64,000 bases of DNA from positions 37,103 through 101,102 of the forward strand of contig NZ_JACVMU010000011.1 in NCBI RefSeq assembly GCF_014529985.1. The letters are read 5' to 3'. Below the pieces are notes generated by a model. The model was not told the DNA's origin, made no database searches, and was given only the letters and a program-made list of their open reading frames with translations. Source of the stretch: Leucobacter sp. cx-42. GTDB taxonomy: Bacteria; Actinomycetota; Actinomycetes; Actinomycetales; Microbacteriaceae. The position numbers and the translations under genes are program-made. This document shows positions 1-8,293 of the stretch, one piece after another; positions within the stretch are counted from its first letter, which is position 1, and the number at the start of each line of letters is the position of its first letter.

Positions 1-362
1 GTTTCCCGATGCTCCACGTGCTGGTAGCGATCGGTCACCATTGCGCCACGCTTGTTCCAGCGGCGACGACCAACGATGTGCACGGTGTCGGCGGCGAACG
101 CGTTCGCACTGCGCACGATCGAACCGATGTTCATGTCGTGCTGCCAGTTCTCGATCGCGACGTGGAATGGGTGGCGGTGCTCGTCGAGATCCGCCACGAT
201 GGCATCCATCGACCAGTACCGATACCGGTCAATCACATTGCGTGAATCACCGTTCTCGAGCAGCTCGGGATCGTAGTATTCCTCGGTCGGCCACTCCTCG
301 CGGCCGCCAGGCCACGGCCCGACGCCGGGACGATCTTGGATGGGTGCGCTCTCTTCAGTCAC
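1..362 (-). CDS. TrmH/SpoU-family RNA 2'-O-methyltransferase, N-terminal part
   Basis: Only about 120 N-terminal codons are inside the window; the gene runs off the left edge. The translated segment contains NWQHDMNIGSIVRSANAF followed by a VGRRRWNKRGA-type stretch, the hallmark N-terminal half of the SPOUT (TrmH) fold that 2'-O-methylates tRNA or rRNA using S-adenosylmethionine. The catalytic knot at the C-terminus cannot be seen, so the target nucleotide is unknown. The GTG start at 362 is chosen because an AGGGG ribosome-binding sequence lies just upstream; the frame stays open further upstream, so the start is tentative. Confidence 0.8.
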   Translation of the reverse strand, partial: MTEESAPIQDRPGVGPWPGGREEWPTEEYYDPELLENGDSRNVIDRYRYWSMDAIVADLDEHRHPFHVAIENWQHDMNIGSIVRSANAFAADTVHIVGRRRWNKRGAMVTDRYQHVEHRE

Positions 363-442
363 ACCCCTATTCTTCCAGGCTCGCGCGGGCGCATGCGCCG
401 CGGGCCGGGCGCGGATCATTCCAAGCAGCTCCAAGCCGCGAA

Positions 443-1057
443 CTAGCCGACCGCGCCACCGAAGATCAGGCGTGCAGCGATGACCAGCATCATGACGGCA
501 ACGATCCAGTCAAGCACCTGCCACGCACGCGGCGTCGCGAAGAAGCGCGTGAGCAGGCGTGCGCCGTACCCGAGCAGGAAGAACCAGCCGATGCTCGCGA
601 TCGCTCCGCCAGCAGCAAACCACCAGCGGCCGGGGTCGCCCTGTGCGTTACCGATCGACCCCATGAGCACCATGGTGTCGAGGTACACGTGCGGGTTGAG
701 GTAGGTGATTGCGAGGCAGGCAAGGATCGTGCGCTTGAGCGACGACTCCCCCGCACCGTCAGCGACGAGCACAGACGGCTTCATCGCACGGCGCGCGGCA
801 GAGAACGCATACCAGAGCAGGAAGAGCACGCCGCCCCACCGAATGATCTCAAGCGCGATGGGCGCTCGCTCCACGACGTAACCGATGCCAGCGACGCCAA
901 GGGTCTCGAGCAGCGCGTCCGTCAGTCCGCAGATGAGGACGACTGGCAGCACGTGCTCTCGTCGGATGCCCTGACGCAGCACAAACGCGTTCTGCGCACC
1001 GATCGCAACGATCAGAGAGAGGCCACTGCCGACACCGACGAAGAATGGAACGATCAC
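443..1057 (-). CDS. LysE/ArgO-family amino acid exporter
   Basis: 204-residue, very hydrophobic protein with about six membrane segments. The N-terminus carries the LysE signature IVAIGAQNAFVLRQGI, and TYLNPHVYLDT matches the conserved NPH motif of the family. LysE/ArgO proteins export basic amino acids (lysine, arginine) across the cytoplasmic membrane and normally protect against overload when peptides are being degraded. No LysG/ArgP regulator lies beside it; the next gene is divergent. It starts with GTG and has no strong ribosome-binding site, so the start could differ slightly. The exact substrate cannot be read from sequence. Confidence 0.88.
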   Translation of the reverse strand: MIVPFFVGVGSGLSLIVAIGAQNAFVLRQGIRREHVLPVVLICGLTDALLETLGVAGIGYVVERAPIALEIIRWGGVLFLLWYAFSAARRAMKPSVLVADGAGESSLKRTILACLAITYLNPHVYLDTMVLMGSIGNAQGDPGRWWFAAGGAIASIGWFFLLGYGARLLTRFFATPRAWQVLDWIVAVMMLVIAARLIFGGAVG

Positions 1058-1205
1058 TCGATACAGCGTACGTGCTGCACGGCCGGCCTATTGCTCGGGC
1101 GGGTTGCATCTCTGCAACGGTTGCGGCGATCCCCCTCATCTCGCACCATACGATTGACCTAGCGGCATTCCCGGTCGCTACCGCAGAACGAGAGGATCCT
1201 CACCC

Positions 1206-2138
1206 GTGTTTGGCGTATTGCAGGGCTTCACCGTCATCCTCGTCATCATCGGTGCGGGGTATCTCACGGGTCGCCTCGGCATCGTCAAGGGCGAGCAGCG
1301 ACGTGTCCTCAACAACGTCGCGTTTTACGTCGCGATGCCCGCGATGCTATTCGGCGTGCTGCTGCGCAGCGACCCGAAGGTGTTGATCTCGCCAGTCATG
1401 CTCGTCACGACGCTCTCGGCGATCGCGGTGGCGGTGCTGTTCATTGTGGCCTCGCGCCTGTGGTTCAAACGTGACTTTGCTGCGACGACGCTCGGCGCAA
1501 CCGCTTCGGGGTACGTGAATTCGAACAACCTGGGCTTGCCGGTGGCCATGTACATTCTGGGAGATGCTGCGTACGTTGCGCCGCTGCTGCTCGTGCAGCT
1601 CATTGTGTTTGCCCCGGTAACGCTGTCCATTCTCGATTTCTCGCGATCCGGCGGATCCTCCTCAGTCTTCAGAACGGTCACCCAAGCACTCGGGCGCACA
1701 CTCCGCAGCCCCATCATCATCGCAACGGCAGCTGGCTATCTCTGTGCGCTCTTCGCGGTGCCCGTGCCGCAGCTCATCGTCGAGCCGCTCGACATGCTCG
1801 GTGCGGCCTCGATTCCGATGGTGCTCCTGAGCTTTGGCATCTCGCTGCACGGCCAGCGCCCCCTCACAGCAGGCAGCGGCCGCGCAGCCTCACTCACTGC
1901 CTCGGGCCTCAAGGTCGTGGGCATGCCCCTCATCGCGTTTGGGCTGTCACTCGCGTTTGGGCTCGATCCGCACGCCACGTTCGTGGCTACGACGATCGCA
2001 GCCCTCCCGACAGCGCAGAACGTCTACACCTACGCCGTCACCTATCAGCGCGGTGAGGTGCTTGTGCGCGACACCGTGTTCCTCACCACGTTTGCCTCAC
2101 TGCCGGTGCTGGCCGCGATCGCATTGCTGCTGGGATAG
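1206..2138 (+). CDS. AEC (auxin efflux carrier)-family transporter
   Basis: 310 residues with about ten predicted membrane spans. It begins with a typical AEC N-terminus (LQGFTVILVIIGAGYLTGRL), has the GYVNSNNLGLPVAMYIL segment with its conserved Asn-Asn-Leu-Gly, and ends in the usual hydrophobic span after the ALPTAQNVYTYA motif. Family members carry organic anions such as malate or auxin-like acids. The start is GTG at 1206. It is transcribed alone, divergent from the LysE-type gene, with about 150 bp of shared upstream DNA. The substrate is unknown. Confidence 0.87.
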   Translation: MFGVLQGFTVILVIIGAGYLTGRLGIVKGEQRRVLNNVAFYVAMPAMLFGVLLRSDPKVLISPVMLVTTLSAIAVAVLFIVASRLWFKRDFAATTLGATASGYVNSNNLGLPVAMYILGDAAYVAPLLLVQLIVFAPVTLSILDFSRSGGSSSVFRTVTQALGRTLRSPIIIATAAGYLCALFAVPVPQLIVEPLDMLGAASIPMVLLSFGISLHGQRPLTAGSGRAASLTASGLKVVGMPLIAFGLSLAFGLDPHATFVATTIAALPTAQNVYTYAVTYQRGEVLVRDTVFLTTFASLPVLAAIALLLG

Positions 2139-2248
2139 CGACGGGGCACCGTCACAAACTAACGCACAGAAAATTCGCTGGAATACTCGGGCCAGATCTG
2201 ACGTTGCACCCTGCGTACATCACCGTATTTCAAGGAGTAAGCCTCAAC

Positions 2249-2827
2249 ATGAGCCCCCGCACCGCGCAGACCAGCGCTCCTATTCTTGAGTCACTCAGCA
2301 ACCGCTGGAGCCCCCGCGCTTTCGACGCGAACCACGAGTTCCCCGAGGGCGCGCTGCGCGGCATCTTCGAGGCAGCTCGCTGGGCACCCAGCGCGAACAA
2401 CGTTCAGCCTTGGCACTTCATCGTTGCACGCCGTGGCACCGAGGGCTTCGCACAGATCGCAGAGTCGCTCGTAGGTTTCAACCAGGCATGGGCTGGCTCA
2501 GCTTCGGCACTCCTCGTTGCAGTCGCAGAGACCGCTGACGAAGAGGGCAACGCGCGTCCCTGGGCACACTACGACCTCGGCCAGGCAATGGCGCATCTCT
2601 CTGTGCAGGCTCAGAGCGAGGGCATTTACGTGCACCAGATGGGTGGCTTCGACCCCGCAGCACTCAAGGCAGCGTTCAACCTCGGCGAGAACCAGGTTGC
2701 TGTGACCGTTTCGACCCTCGGCACCATCGCCGAGTCGGCGGATCACCTCCCCGAGATGCTCCAGGAGCGCGAGACCGCTCCCCGCGAGCGCCGTCCCCTC
2801 GAGGACATCGTCACCATCGCTGCGTAG
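2249..2827 (+). CDS. Nitroreductase-family FMN oxidoreductase
   Basis: 192 residues. The FMN-binding features of the nitroreductase fold are visible: SNRWSPRAFD at the N-terminus and ARWAPSANNVQPWHF shortly after. These enzymes use NAD(P)H and bound FMN, usually as dimers, to reduce nitro groups, quinones or enones in the cytoplasm. A longer frame opens at 2204, but ATG 2249 is preferred because AAGGAG at 2232-2237 sits 11 bases upstream. A strong hairpin terminator follows at 2852. The physiological substrate is not predictable. Confidence 0.88.
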   Translation: MSPRTAQTSAPILESLSNRWSPRAFDANHEFPEGALRGIFEAARWAPSANNVQPWHFIVARRGTEGFAQIAESLVGFNQAWAGSASALLVAVAETADEEGNARPWAHYDLGQAMAHLSVQAQSEGIYVHQMGGFDPAALKAAFNLGENQVAVTVSTLGTIAESADHLPEMLQERETAPRERRPLEDIVTIAA

Positions 2828-2841
2828 TTTCCTGCGGTCGT

Positions 2842-2910
2842 AACGACACGTCACAGGGGCGCGGATCAGACAGTGGTTGTCCGATCCGCGCCCCTTGTGT
2901 GTCTGCGCTG
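2842..2910. repeat. Duplicated terminator segment, copy 1
   Basis: Direct repeat of about 69 bp, nearly identical to the segment at 3329-3396. It contains a perfect 12-bp hairpin, GGGGCGCGGATC pairing with GATCCGCGCCCC around a 15-base loop. It acts most plausibly as the terminator of the nitroreductase gene. The two copies bracket a 420-bp stretch holding one small membrane-protein gene. Confidence 0.85.
2852..2897 (+). terminator. Hairpin terminator after the nitroreductase gene
   Basis: Arms GGGGCGCGGATC and GATCCGCGCCCC flank a 15-base loop, 25 bases after the stop codon. The stem is very stable, but there is no long T tract. Confidence 0.7.
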
Positions 2911-3037
2911 GAGGCTTGGGATCCGAAGATGGCCTGGCAGGCAAGTCCTCTCGCCATTAGGATTTGGGGCACTTCCGGGAACCCAGCGCGGAAAGCTGGC
3001 GCTCGGGCTCGAAGACCCAGCGCCAAGGAGAACGCAT

Positions 3038-3319
3038 ATGACGAAAGAAGCAGGCTCTGCACTGCGAACAACGACGCTGGTACTGGTCGTAGCCCTGAAC
3101 GTCGCCCTAGTTTCCTTCTTCGTGCTGTGGAGCATCGCTGACACCGCGAGCGTGAACGCAATGGAAGATTCAGTTGGATTCGACCCGTCCAAGCTGCTCC
3201 CAAATGCGACCCTGATGTGGATTGCCGCCCATTCTTCATTACTCATGCTGATCGCGGTGGACGTGTGTTTCGTCCTCGGCTGGCGGAGGCTGAGTAGCAA
3301 GCCTGCTCTGGACGCGTGA
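3038..3319 (+). CDS. Small two-span membrane protein, unknown function
   Basis: 93 residues starting MTKEAGSAL. There are two hydrophobic segments, roughly residues 12-32 and 60-82 (the second includes HSSLLMLIAVDVCFVLGW), separated by a polar stretch. I do not recognise a family. ATG 3038 is preceded by AAGGAG with a seven-base spacing, which supports translation. The gene is flanked on both sides by copies of the same terminator-bearing repeat, so it is probably transcribed alone and may have arrived or duplicated together with the repeat. Confidence 0.65.
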   Translation: MTKEAGSALRTTTLVLVVALNVALVSFFVLWSIADTASVNAMEDSVGFDPSKLLPNATLMWIAAHSSLLMLIAVDVCFVLGWRRLSSKPALDA

Positions 3320-3328
3320 CTGTAACTG

Positions 3329-3396
3329 AACGACACGACACAGGGGCGCGGATCAGACAGTGGTTGTCCGATCCGCGCCCCTGTGCGTCTGTGCTG
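3329..3396. repeat. Duplicated terminator segment, copy 2
   Basis: Near-identical to 2842-2910, with the same 12-bp GC-rich hairpin. It lies between the small membrane-protein gene and the convergent MetE-like gene, where it can terminate transcription from both sides. Confidence 0.85.
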
Positions 3397-3434
3397 ATCG
3401 CGCGTGACGACCAGCACAGGAAGGCGGGTACTCG

Positions 3435-4643
3435 TTAGATGCGAGCGCCAGCGATGCGTGCGCCCTCGCCGAGCGACTCGAGCTTTGCCCAAGCGATCTG
3501 CGGGTGTACGCGGCCGCCGAGGCCACAGTCGGTTGCCGCAATGACGCGCTCGGGGCCGACAACCTTCGCGAAGCGCTCGATGCGCTGTGCGACGAGTTCA
3601 GGGTGCTCGATGAGGTTGGTCGAGTGGCCGATCACGCCGGGAACCAGGATGAGGTCCTCGGGGATGATGTTCTTGTTCTCTTCCCAAACCGCCCACTCGT
3701 GCTCGTGACGAGCGTTGGCAGCCTCGAACGAGATCTGTCCGACGTTCGCGCCCAGGATGGTCTTGAGAATGTGCTTGAGCTCGATATCGGTCGAGTGCGG
3801 GCCGTGCCACGAACCCCAGCAGAGGTGCAGACGGACGAGCTCCTTGGGGAGACCCTTGATTGCTTCGTTGATCGCATCGATGCGGATCTGAGTGAACGCA
3901 AGGTAGTCCTCGATAGAGGGCTCAGGGTTGATCTGGTCCCAGTTCTCAGCGAGCGAGGGATCATCAATCTGAACGATCAGACCTGCATCGGTGATTGCCT
4001 TGAACTCTTCACGCTGGACCTCGACCCATGCGTCGATGTGCTCCTGCTCGGTCTTGTAGTACTCGTTCTCGATACGAGCACCACAGCCGGGAGCGAGCGA
4101 GGTGATGAAGCCCTGCTCGCCGGGCTGCAGAGCAGCCTTGAGGTTGCGCACGTCGCTGGCAACAGCATCCTGTCCGATGAAGGTCAGCGGACCGGTGGTC
4201 GCGGGGAACTCGGTAGCGTTCTTACCGGTGCCGATGCCCGACTCGGGATCCTGGTACGCGTCAGCGAAGATGGTCCAGTCGCGGCGGTCAGGGAACGAGG
4301 TCAGCTTGACATCGCCGGGAGCCGAACGCTGCACGGGAGCGGTGAAGATGTTGCCACCGGTGAGCGAGAGGCCCGAGGTGCGCTGGAACGAGTACGCCCA
4401 CCACGCACCGTAATCGACCGAGTTCGACATCGCCTTGCCGAATTCGCCATCACCCGGCTGGGTGATGCCGAGGTCACGCTGACGCTCAACAACGTCGCGC
4501 ACAGCTTCGGTGACGAGCTCTTCGAACTCGGGAGTGGACTTGAGCGTGAAGCCGTCGTCCTCGAAGGTGCGGGCCTTGTTGGCGTCAATGAGCGCCTGCG
4601 TGCGGGGCAGGCTGCCGGCGGTGGTGGTCTCGATCTTCGTCAT
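3435..4643 (-). CDS. Cobalamin-independent methionine synthase II-like protein (MetE C-terminal/XecA type)
   Basis: 402 residues, about half the length of true MetE, with only the catalytic C-terminal barrel. It opens with a TTTAGSLPRT motif, as in epoxyalkane:coenzyme M transferase (XecA-like) relatives, and keeps likely zinc ligands in HLCWGSWHGPH and AATDCGLGGR. Such proteins bind Zn(II) and activate a thiol for alkyl transfer; many are annotated as methionine synthase II without proof. With no substrate-binding N-terminal half, the methyl donor is open. The gene is monocistronic: a hairpin repeat separates it from the upstream hemD-like gene, and a terminator repeat follows. Confidence 0.82.
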   Translation of the reverse strand: MTKIETTTAGSLPRTQALIDANKARTFEDDGFTLKSTPEFEELVTEAVRDVVERQRDLGITQPGDGEFGKAMSNSVDYGAWWAYSFQRTSGLSLTGGNIFTAPVQRSAPGDVKLTSFPDRRDWTIFADAYQDPESGIGTGKNATEFPATTGPLTFIGQDAVASDVRNLKAALQPGEQGFITSLAPGCGARIENEYYKTEQEHIDAWVEVQREEFKAITDAGLIVQIDDPSLAENWDQINPEPSIEDYLAFTQIRIDAINEAIKGLPKELVRLHLCWGSWHGPHSTDIELKHILKTILGANVGQISFEAANARHEHEWAVWEENKNIIPEDLILVPGVIGHSTNLIEHPELVAQRIERFAKVVGPERVIAATDCGLGGRVHPQIAWAKLESLGEGARIAGARI

Positions 4644-4746
4644 GTCTCGAACCTATCGACGCGCAGTACGTTGCCCAATTCTGGTGTCGTTGCGTGACGA
4701 CTTGTTGCAGTTGGTTACGGGTGGCTTGCACGGCGTTGGTCTGGCT

Positions 4747-4843
4747 CAACCTCGCGAAAAGGGCAGTTTCTCCCGAGAATGGGCCTTTCATACGCAAGAA
4801 ACCCCTCGTCTCGACAGAAAGTGTCGATCTCGAGGGGTTTGTT
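4747..4843. repeat. Nested-palindrome intergenic repeat, copy A
   Basis: About 97 bp with the family core TTTCATACGCAAGAAA at 4786-4801. Outer AACCTCG-type and CGAGGGGTT-type arms enclose a second hairpin (4798-4842). Three more copies lie at 22081, 23731 and 55778. It sits downstream of the HemD-like gene, where its distal hairpin can terminate. Confidence 0.8.
4798..4842 (-). terminator. Terminator of the HemD-like gene
   Basis: AAACCCCTCG pairs with CGAGGGGTTT, and inside it TCGACA pairs with TGTCGA around GAAAG. It begins 13 bases after the stop codon of the minus-strand gene and forms the distal half of repeat copy A. Confidence 0.7.
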
Positions 4844-4854
4844 GCGCAGAAAAA

Positions 4855-5637
4855 TTAGTCGAGCATGTCGCTGTGGTCGATCGTTGCCTCGACGGCATCT
4901 GCGATGACCTGCTGCTGCTCAGAGTTCACGACGTCCGGTGAACGGAGACCAAGCTCTTCAGCTGCACGAATGGTGTCGGGGCCGACGCACGCAAGAATCG
5001 TCGTTGCGGGACGCTCTGGGAACTGCTTCTCCACCTCAACAGCAATCTTGGGCGACGCCACGAGAATTGCATTGATGTGGCCCGACTCGACGTCTTCGCG
5101 AATCTGAATGCCCGCGGGCACACCGACGGTGCGGAACGCGAGCACCTGCGAGACGTCATGACCACGGCTAATGAGGCCTTCGGTCAGCACAGGACGTGCA
5201 ACGTCAGAGCGGAGGGTGAGAACCTTGAGAACCTTGTCCTCGTCAATCTCTTTCCACTCCTTGAGCAGCTGGTGAGTCGTGTTATTGAACTCATCAGGCG
5301 TGAAATCTACGGGGTAACCTGCATCGCGGAACGCGACTGCGGTTGCCTCCCCCACGAGCGCCACCTTAGTGTTCTCGTGGATCACAGCACCGTGGTGCTT
5401 AAGTACGTCTGCAACGGTCGCGCTCGTTGCGGTCATCCAGTCAAAGTCGCCAGCTTCAAGTCGCTGGAGATTCTGGACGAGTGTCTCTTCCTCACTGGTG
5501 TGCGCAAAGTCCACAAGCGGTGAAATCACCGTCTGTGCTCCACGCTCGCGAAGTGCCTGCGAGACGAGTTCGCCCCACGTACCTCCACGGGGAACGAGCA
5601 CACGAAGGCCGCTCAGCGGCTTCGTCTCATTCGACAT
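4855..5637 (-). CDS. hemD: Uroporphyrinogen-III synthase-like protein (HemD family)
   Basis: About 260 residues with the two-lobed HemD pattern: LRVLVPRGGTWGELVSQALRERGA at the N-terminus, then TSATVADVLKHHG, VALVGEATAVAFRDAGY and a C-terminal TILACVGPDTIRAAEELGL. HemD cyclises hydroxymethylbilane to uroporphyrinogen III in the cytoplasm. The family is poorly conserved, and no hemC/hemB/hemE gene is nearby, so the role is likely but not certain. ATG 5637 is preferred over an in-frame GTG at 5646 because the purine-rich GAAGTGGGG lies just ahead of it. Confidence 0.78.
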   Translation of the reverse strand: MSNETKPLSGLRVLVPRGGTWGELVSQALRERGAQTVISPLVDFAHTSEEETLVQNLQRLEAGDFDWMTATSATVADVLKHHGAVIHENTKVALVGEATAVAFRDAGYPVDFTPDEFNNTTHQLLKEWKEIDEDKVLKVLTLRSDVARPVLTEGLISRGHDVSQVLAFRTVGVPAGIQIREDVESGHINAILVASPKIAVEVEKQFPERPATTILACVGPDTIRAAEELGLRSPDVVNSEQQQVIADAVEATIDHSDMLD

Positions 5638-5785
5638 AATCCCCACTTCAACACATCAACGGACTGAACCACTGTATATGAACCAGTCGCCCACAAACGA
5701 CGGATCAACAATACTTCCCCGACCACGCTACCCGCGAATTCGTCTAAAAACGAATCGAGCACTTTGTGGCGGATCGACTAGCGCA

Positions 5786-6049
5786 TCAGCGCTTACGTGT
5801 CAGCCCTGCTGCAACTGCCCAAACAACGGCGCCAACGGCGACTGCTGCGCCGGCCACGATTGCCATTGCCTCGACGGGCTTTTCTTCGCGCAATCGGGAG
5901 AAACGCACCTTGGTGCGATCCACCGCATCGTCGATGCGCTGCGCGTAGTTCAAACGATCAGTGAGGAGCGAGAGCGTGTCATACAGCTCTGCTCGTGCGG
6001 TCTGTGCCTCGGCGACTCCCGCTGCGCGTTCCTGCTGGTTCATCGCCAA
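5786..6049 (-). CDS. DUF3618 family protein
   Basis: 87 residues. The N-terminal helix region (ARAELYDTLSLLTDRLNYAQRIDDAVD) matches DUF3618, which predicts an amphipathic helix leading to one C-terminal membrane span (AIVAGAAVAVGAVVWAVAAG) and a basic tail. It is the last gene of a three-gene unit and overlaps the end of the holin-X-like gene by 10 bases. Function is unknown; in actinobacteria this family regularly accompanies YtxH- and holin-X-like envelope proteins. Confidence 0.85.
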   Translation of the reverse strand: MAMNQQERAAGVAEAQTARAELYDTLSLLTDRLNYAQRIDDAVDRTKVRFSRLREEKPVEAMAIVAGAAVAVGAVVWAVAAGLTRKR

Positions 6050-6504
6050 TTCCCCTGTTCACCAACCTGCGGCACGCGGTGCGCCGCGGCCTGCGGCTTT
6101 GCACTTGCGTTGATCTGTACTTCGCTGAGCGCCTCAAGATCGCCGTTCAGGCGACCGAGGGTCTCGTCTGGCACCGGGTTTCCTCGGCGGATCAGTGCCA
6201 CACCACCGGCAATCGCACCGGCTGCGAGCAGCAGCAGTGCACCAGCAACGGTGAGCGCTGCGAGCCACCAGGGCCATACGAGTGCGAGCGCAGCGATGGC
6301 TGCGATCACAAGCGCTTCCAGCATGAAGAACAAGAAGAACAATGCGATAACGATCGCACCAGCGCCAATGCCAGCCTTCTTCGCCTTAGCGATGATCTCG
6401 ACCTTGGCGTTGTTAATCTCAGCCTTCGCGAGTCGCACGATCTGGTACGGCAGGCGAGCAATCAGTTCGACGGTGCCGGGGCTACCGTCTTTGCGGGGGC
6501 TCAT
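6040..6504 (-). CDS. Holin-X / phage-holin-family membrane protein
   Basis: 154 residues with an N-terminal amphipathic segment (LIARLPYQIVRLAKAEINNAK), two adjacent membrane spans at about residues 47-72 and 78-108, and a polar tail. This is the layout of actinobacterial putative holin superfamily X proteins. These are chromosomal envelope proteins; the holin name does not imply a prophage, and no phage genes are nearby. It overlaps its downstream neighbour, and its ATG touches the end of the upstream YtxH-like gene, indicating translational coupling. Confidence 0.85.
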   Translation of the reverse strand: MSPRKDGSPGTVELIARLPYQIVRLAKAEINNAKVEIIAKAKKAGIGAGAIVIALFFLFFMLEALVIAAIAALALVWPWWLAALTVAGALLLLAAGAIAGGVALIRRGNPVPDETLGRLNGDLEALSEVQINASAKPQAAAHRVPQVGEQGNWR

Positions 6505-6863
6505 TACATTGCCTCCTGCTCAGCGGCAGGCTTGTCAGCGGGCGCTGCTGCAGCATCAGCAGCTGCAGCCTGTGACTGCGCCTTCGCAGGCGCCTGCGCG
6601 TCTGCGGGTGCCGTGGTCTTCGCGTCCGTGCCGCTCACCACAGCGGTGAACGCGCGCTTGCCAGCGTCGATGAGCGTGACCTTTACGCGGTCGATCTGTG
6701 CGCCGACTGCGCCGTTGACTGCGTCAACGGCGCTCTGCACAGGCGCGGATTCCCACACCTGCGTCGCCCCGCGCTTGATCTGCGCATACCGTTCACGTCC
6801 AGCTCGCGTACCCAGTACGTAGCCAACGGCCGCTCCCAATACGAAAGCAACTTTGCCCTTCAT
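6504..6863 (-). CDS. YtxH-like small membrane protein
   Basis: 119 residues. It starts with a glycine-rich membrane segment, KVAFVLGAAVGYVLGTRAGR, followed by ERYAQIK, a common YtxH-type signature. The C-terminal 40 residues are Ala/Pro-rich low complexity (TTAPADAQAPAKAQ and similar). It is the first gene of the three-gene envelope operon running to 5786. The role is unknown; stress-related envelope stabilisation is only a guess. Confidence 0.8.
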   Translation of the reverse strand: MKGKVAFVLGAAVGYVLGTRAGRERYAQIKRGATQVWESAPVQSAVDAVNGAVGAQIDRVKVTLIDAGKRAFTAVVSGTDAKTTAPADAQAPAKAQSQAAAADAAAAPADKPAAEQEAM

Positions 6864-6961
6864 GTATGCGCCTCCCGATCGCGGGTGAATGTGTGCATCC
6901 GCAAGCCTACAACGGACTCACTGGTTCACCACTGGTGTCTTTTGTGAAGTTGAACGATTAC

Positions 6962-8293
6962 TTACTTGCTGATGCCAACGAGACGACGACGCATGACCTG
7001 TGCCTGCACCCTGGCGTCTCCTACGGCGGAAGCCAGCTCGCCGCCGTGCAGCGCGGGGCCACAAGCGAGAACCGTGAGTTCCGTCTCTGCCAGTTCAGCG
7101 CGTGCGGCCTCAGCAGCGTCACGCAGCGTGTGGCTGGTGAAGGGTGCCGCTTCGATCCGCGCACGAATCTCTGCTGATGCTTCGAGTGCAACGCTCTGCA
7201 GTGCCTCACTCATGCGGGTCACTGCGGCCTCGCGCGTGAGCGCATCGGGGCCGGCCGCGAAGACTGCACCTGCGATTTCTGCGAGCCAGGTGCCATCGCC
7301 GAGCTTGCGGGTGCGGATCGACCAGGTCGTGCCTGCGCCGTCCTGTGCGAGTTCGAGCGAGTCGATGTCGCGACCGGGGGCAACAATGGTGACCTCGGCG
7401 TATGCACGGTGCTGCGCATCGTCCGCCACGACCGCGCTCAGCGCCTCAGCGAGTTCGCCCGCAGCTGCGAGCGCGTGATCGGCATCAACGATGACGGCAT
7501 CGGCACGGTATTCGTGGCCTGATGCGTCGCGTCCGACCCACGCGTCACCGTCGCGACGCAGCGAGACGAGTGCTTCGGGAAGCAGCTCGGCGCCGTATGG
7601 CTCGAGGCGCTCGAGGAGTGCCGCACGCAGTTCGTCCCAGCCAGCGACGGCGCTCACGAGGGTGTCACGCTGCTCAGCTTCGGGGGCGGTCGCAAGCACG
7701 GCGCCGGTGAGCGAACCAACGCGGGTGAGTGCTTCGTTGAGTCCGGGGGCTGCGGTTGCAACCTCGACGTCGGATGAGGGACGACCGAAACGCTCCTGGA
7801 TGAAGGGCTCGACGAGCAGCTCACGGGTCACCGCACCAACTCGCGTTTCAACGAGGTGGCTCAGCTGCGATTCCTTGCCAATGGTGAGGACGGGCTTCAC
7901 CCGGTCGAGGTAGGCGCGAGCCGAGGCACGGCCGCCAATGAGCGCGGTGGTCTTCGTCGCCAGCGGTACTGCCGGGATACCAACGACCGATGGCCAGGGC
8001 TGCTCGCCCCATGCACCGGTGCGGCCGCGGAGTGCAATTGCCGCGGGCGCCGTGCGGATCGGGCGCGTGCGCGCCTCAGCCGGGCCACCCTCGCCGATGG
8101 GCGCAGAAACATGCTCAAGGAATTCGGTGAACTCGCCCTGTGCGTCGCGGATACCCGCCTGGCGGACGCCGTGCGCGTTGGGCTGCTCGCCTTCTGCTTC
8201 GGGCGCGATCCGCACGCGAATGCCGACCTGCGCGCATTCAAGCGCTGCTGCGAGCACCGTGGTGCTCGTGCCGGTGACGATTACTTCACGCAT
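6962..8293 (-). CDS. Degenerate flavin amine oxidase / protoporphyrinogen oxidase-like protein
   Basis: 443 residues with the general plan of FAD-dependent protoporphyrinogen or amine oxidases: an N-terminal beta-strand and helix (EVIVTGTSTTVLAAALECAQVGIRVRI), a middle region with LLVEPFIQERFGRPSSDV, and a C-terminal segment VLACGPALHGGELASAVGDA resembling the second FAD-contact motif. The N-terminal glycine triad of a Rossmann FAD site (GxGxxG) is replaced by GTSTTV, so FAD binding may be weakened or lost. It overlaps the end of the CPBP protease gene by 8 bases, so the two form one operon. The function is probably not heme synthesis. Confidence 0.55.
   Translation of the reverse strand: MREVIVTGTSTTVLAAALECAQVGIRVRIAPEAEGEQPNAHGVRQAGIRDAQGEFTEFLEHVSAPIGEGGPAEARTRPIRTAPAAIALRGRTGAWGEQPWPSVVGIPAVPLATKTTALIGGRASARAYLDRVKPVLTIGKESQLSHLVETRVGAVTRELLVEPFIQERFGRPSSDVEVATAAPGLNEALTRVGSLTGAVLATAPEAEQRDTLVSAVAGWDELRAALLERLEPYGAELLPEALVSLRRDGDAWVGRDASGHEYRADAVIVDADHALAAAGELAEALSAVVADDAQHRAYAEVTIVAPGRDIDSLELAQDGAGTTWSIRTRKLGDGTWLAEIAGAVFAAGPDALTREAAVTRMSEALQSVALEASAEIRARIEAAPFTSHTLRDAAEAARAELAETELTVLACGPALHGGELASAVGDARVQAQVMRRRLVGISK

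Noticed and set aside
6040..6504. Possible prophage because of a holin-like protein
   Set aside because: Holin-X is a chromosomal envelope family; no integrase, capsid, tail, lysin or att sites were seen.
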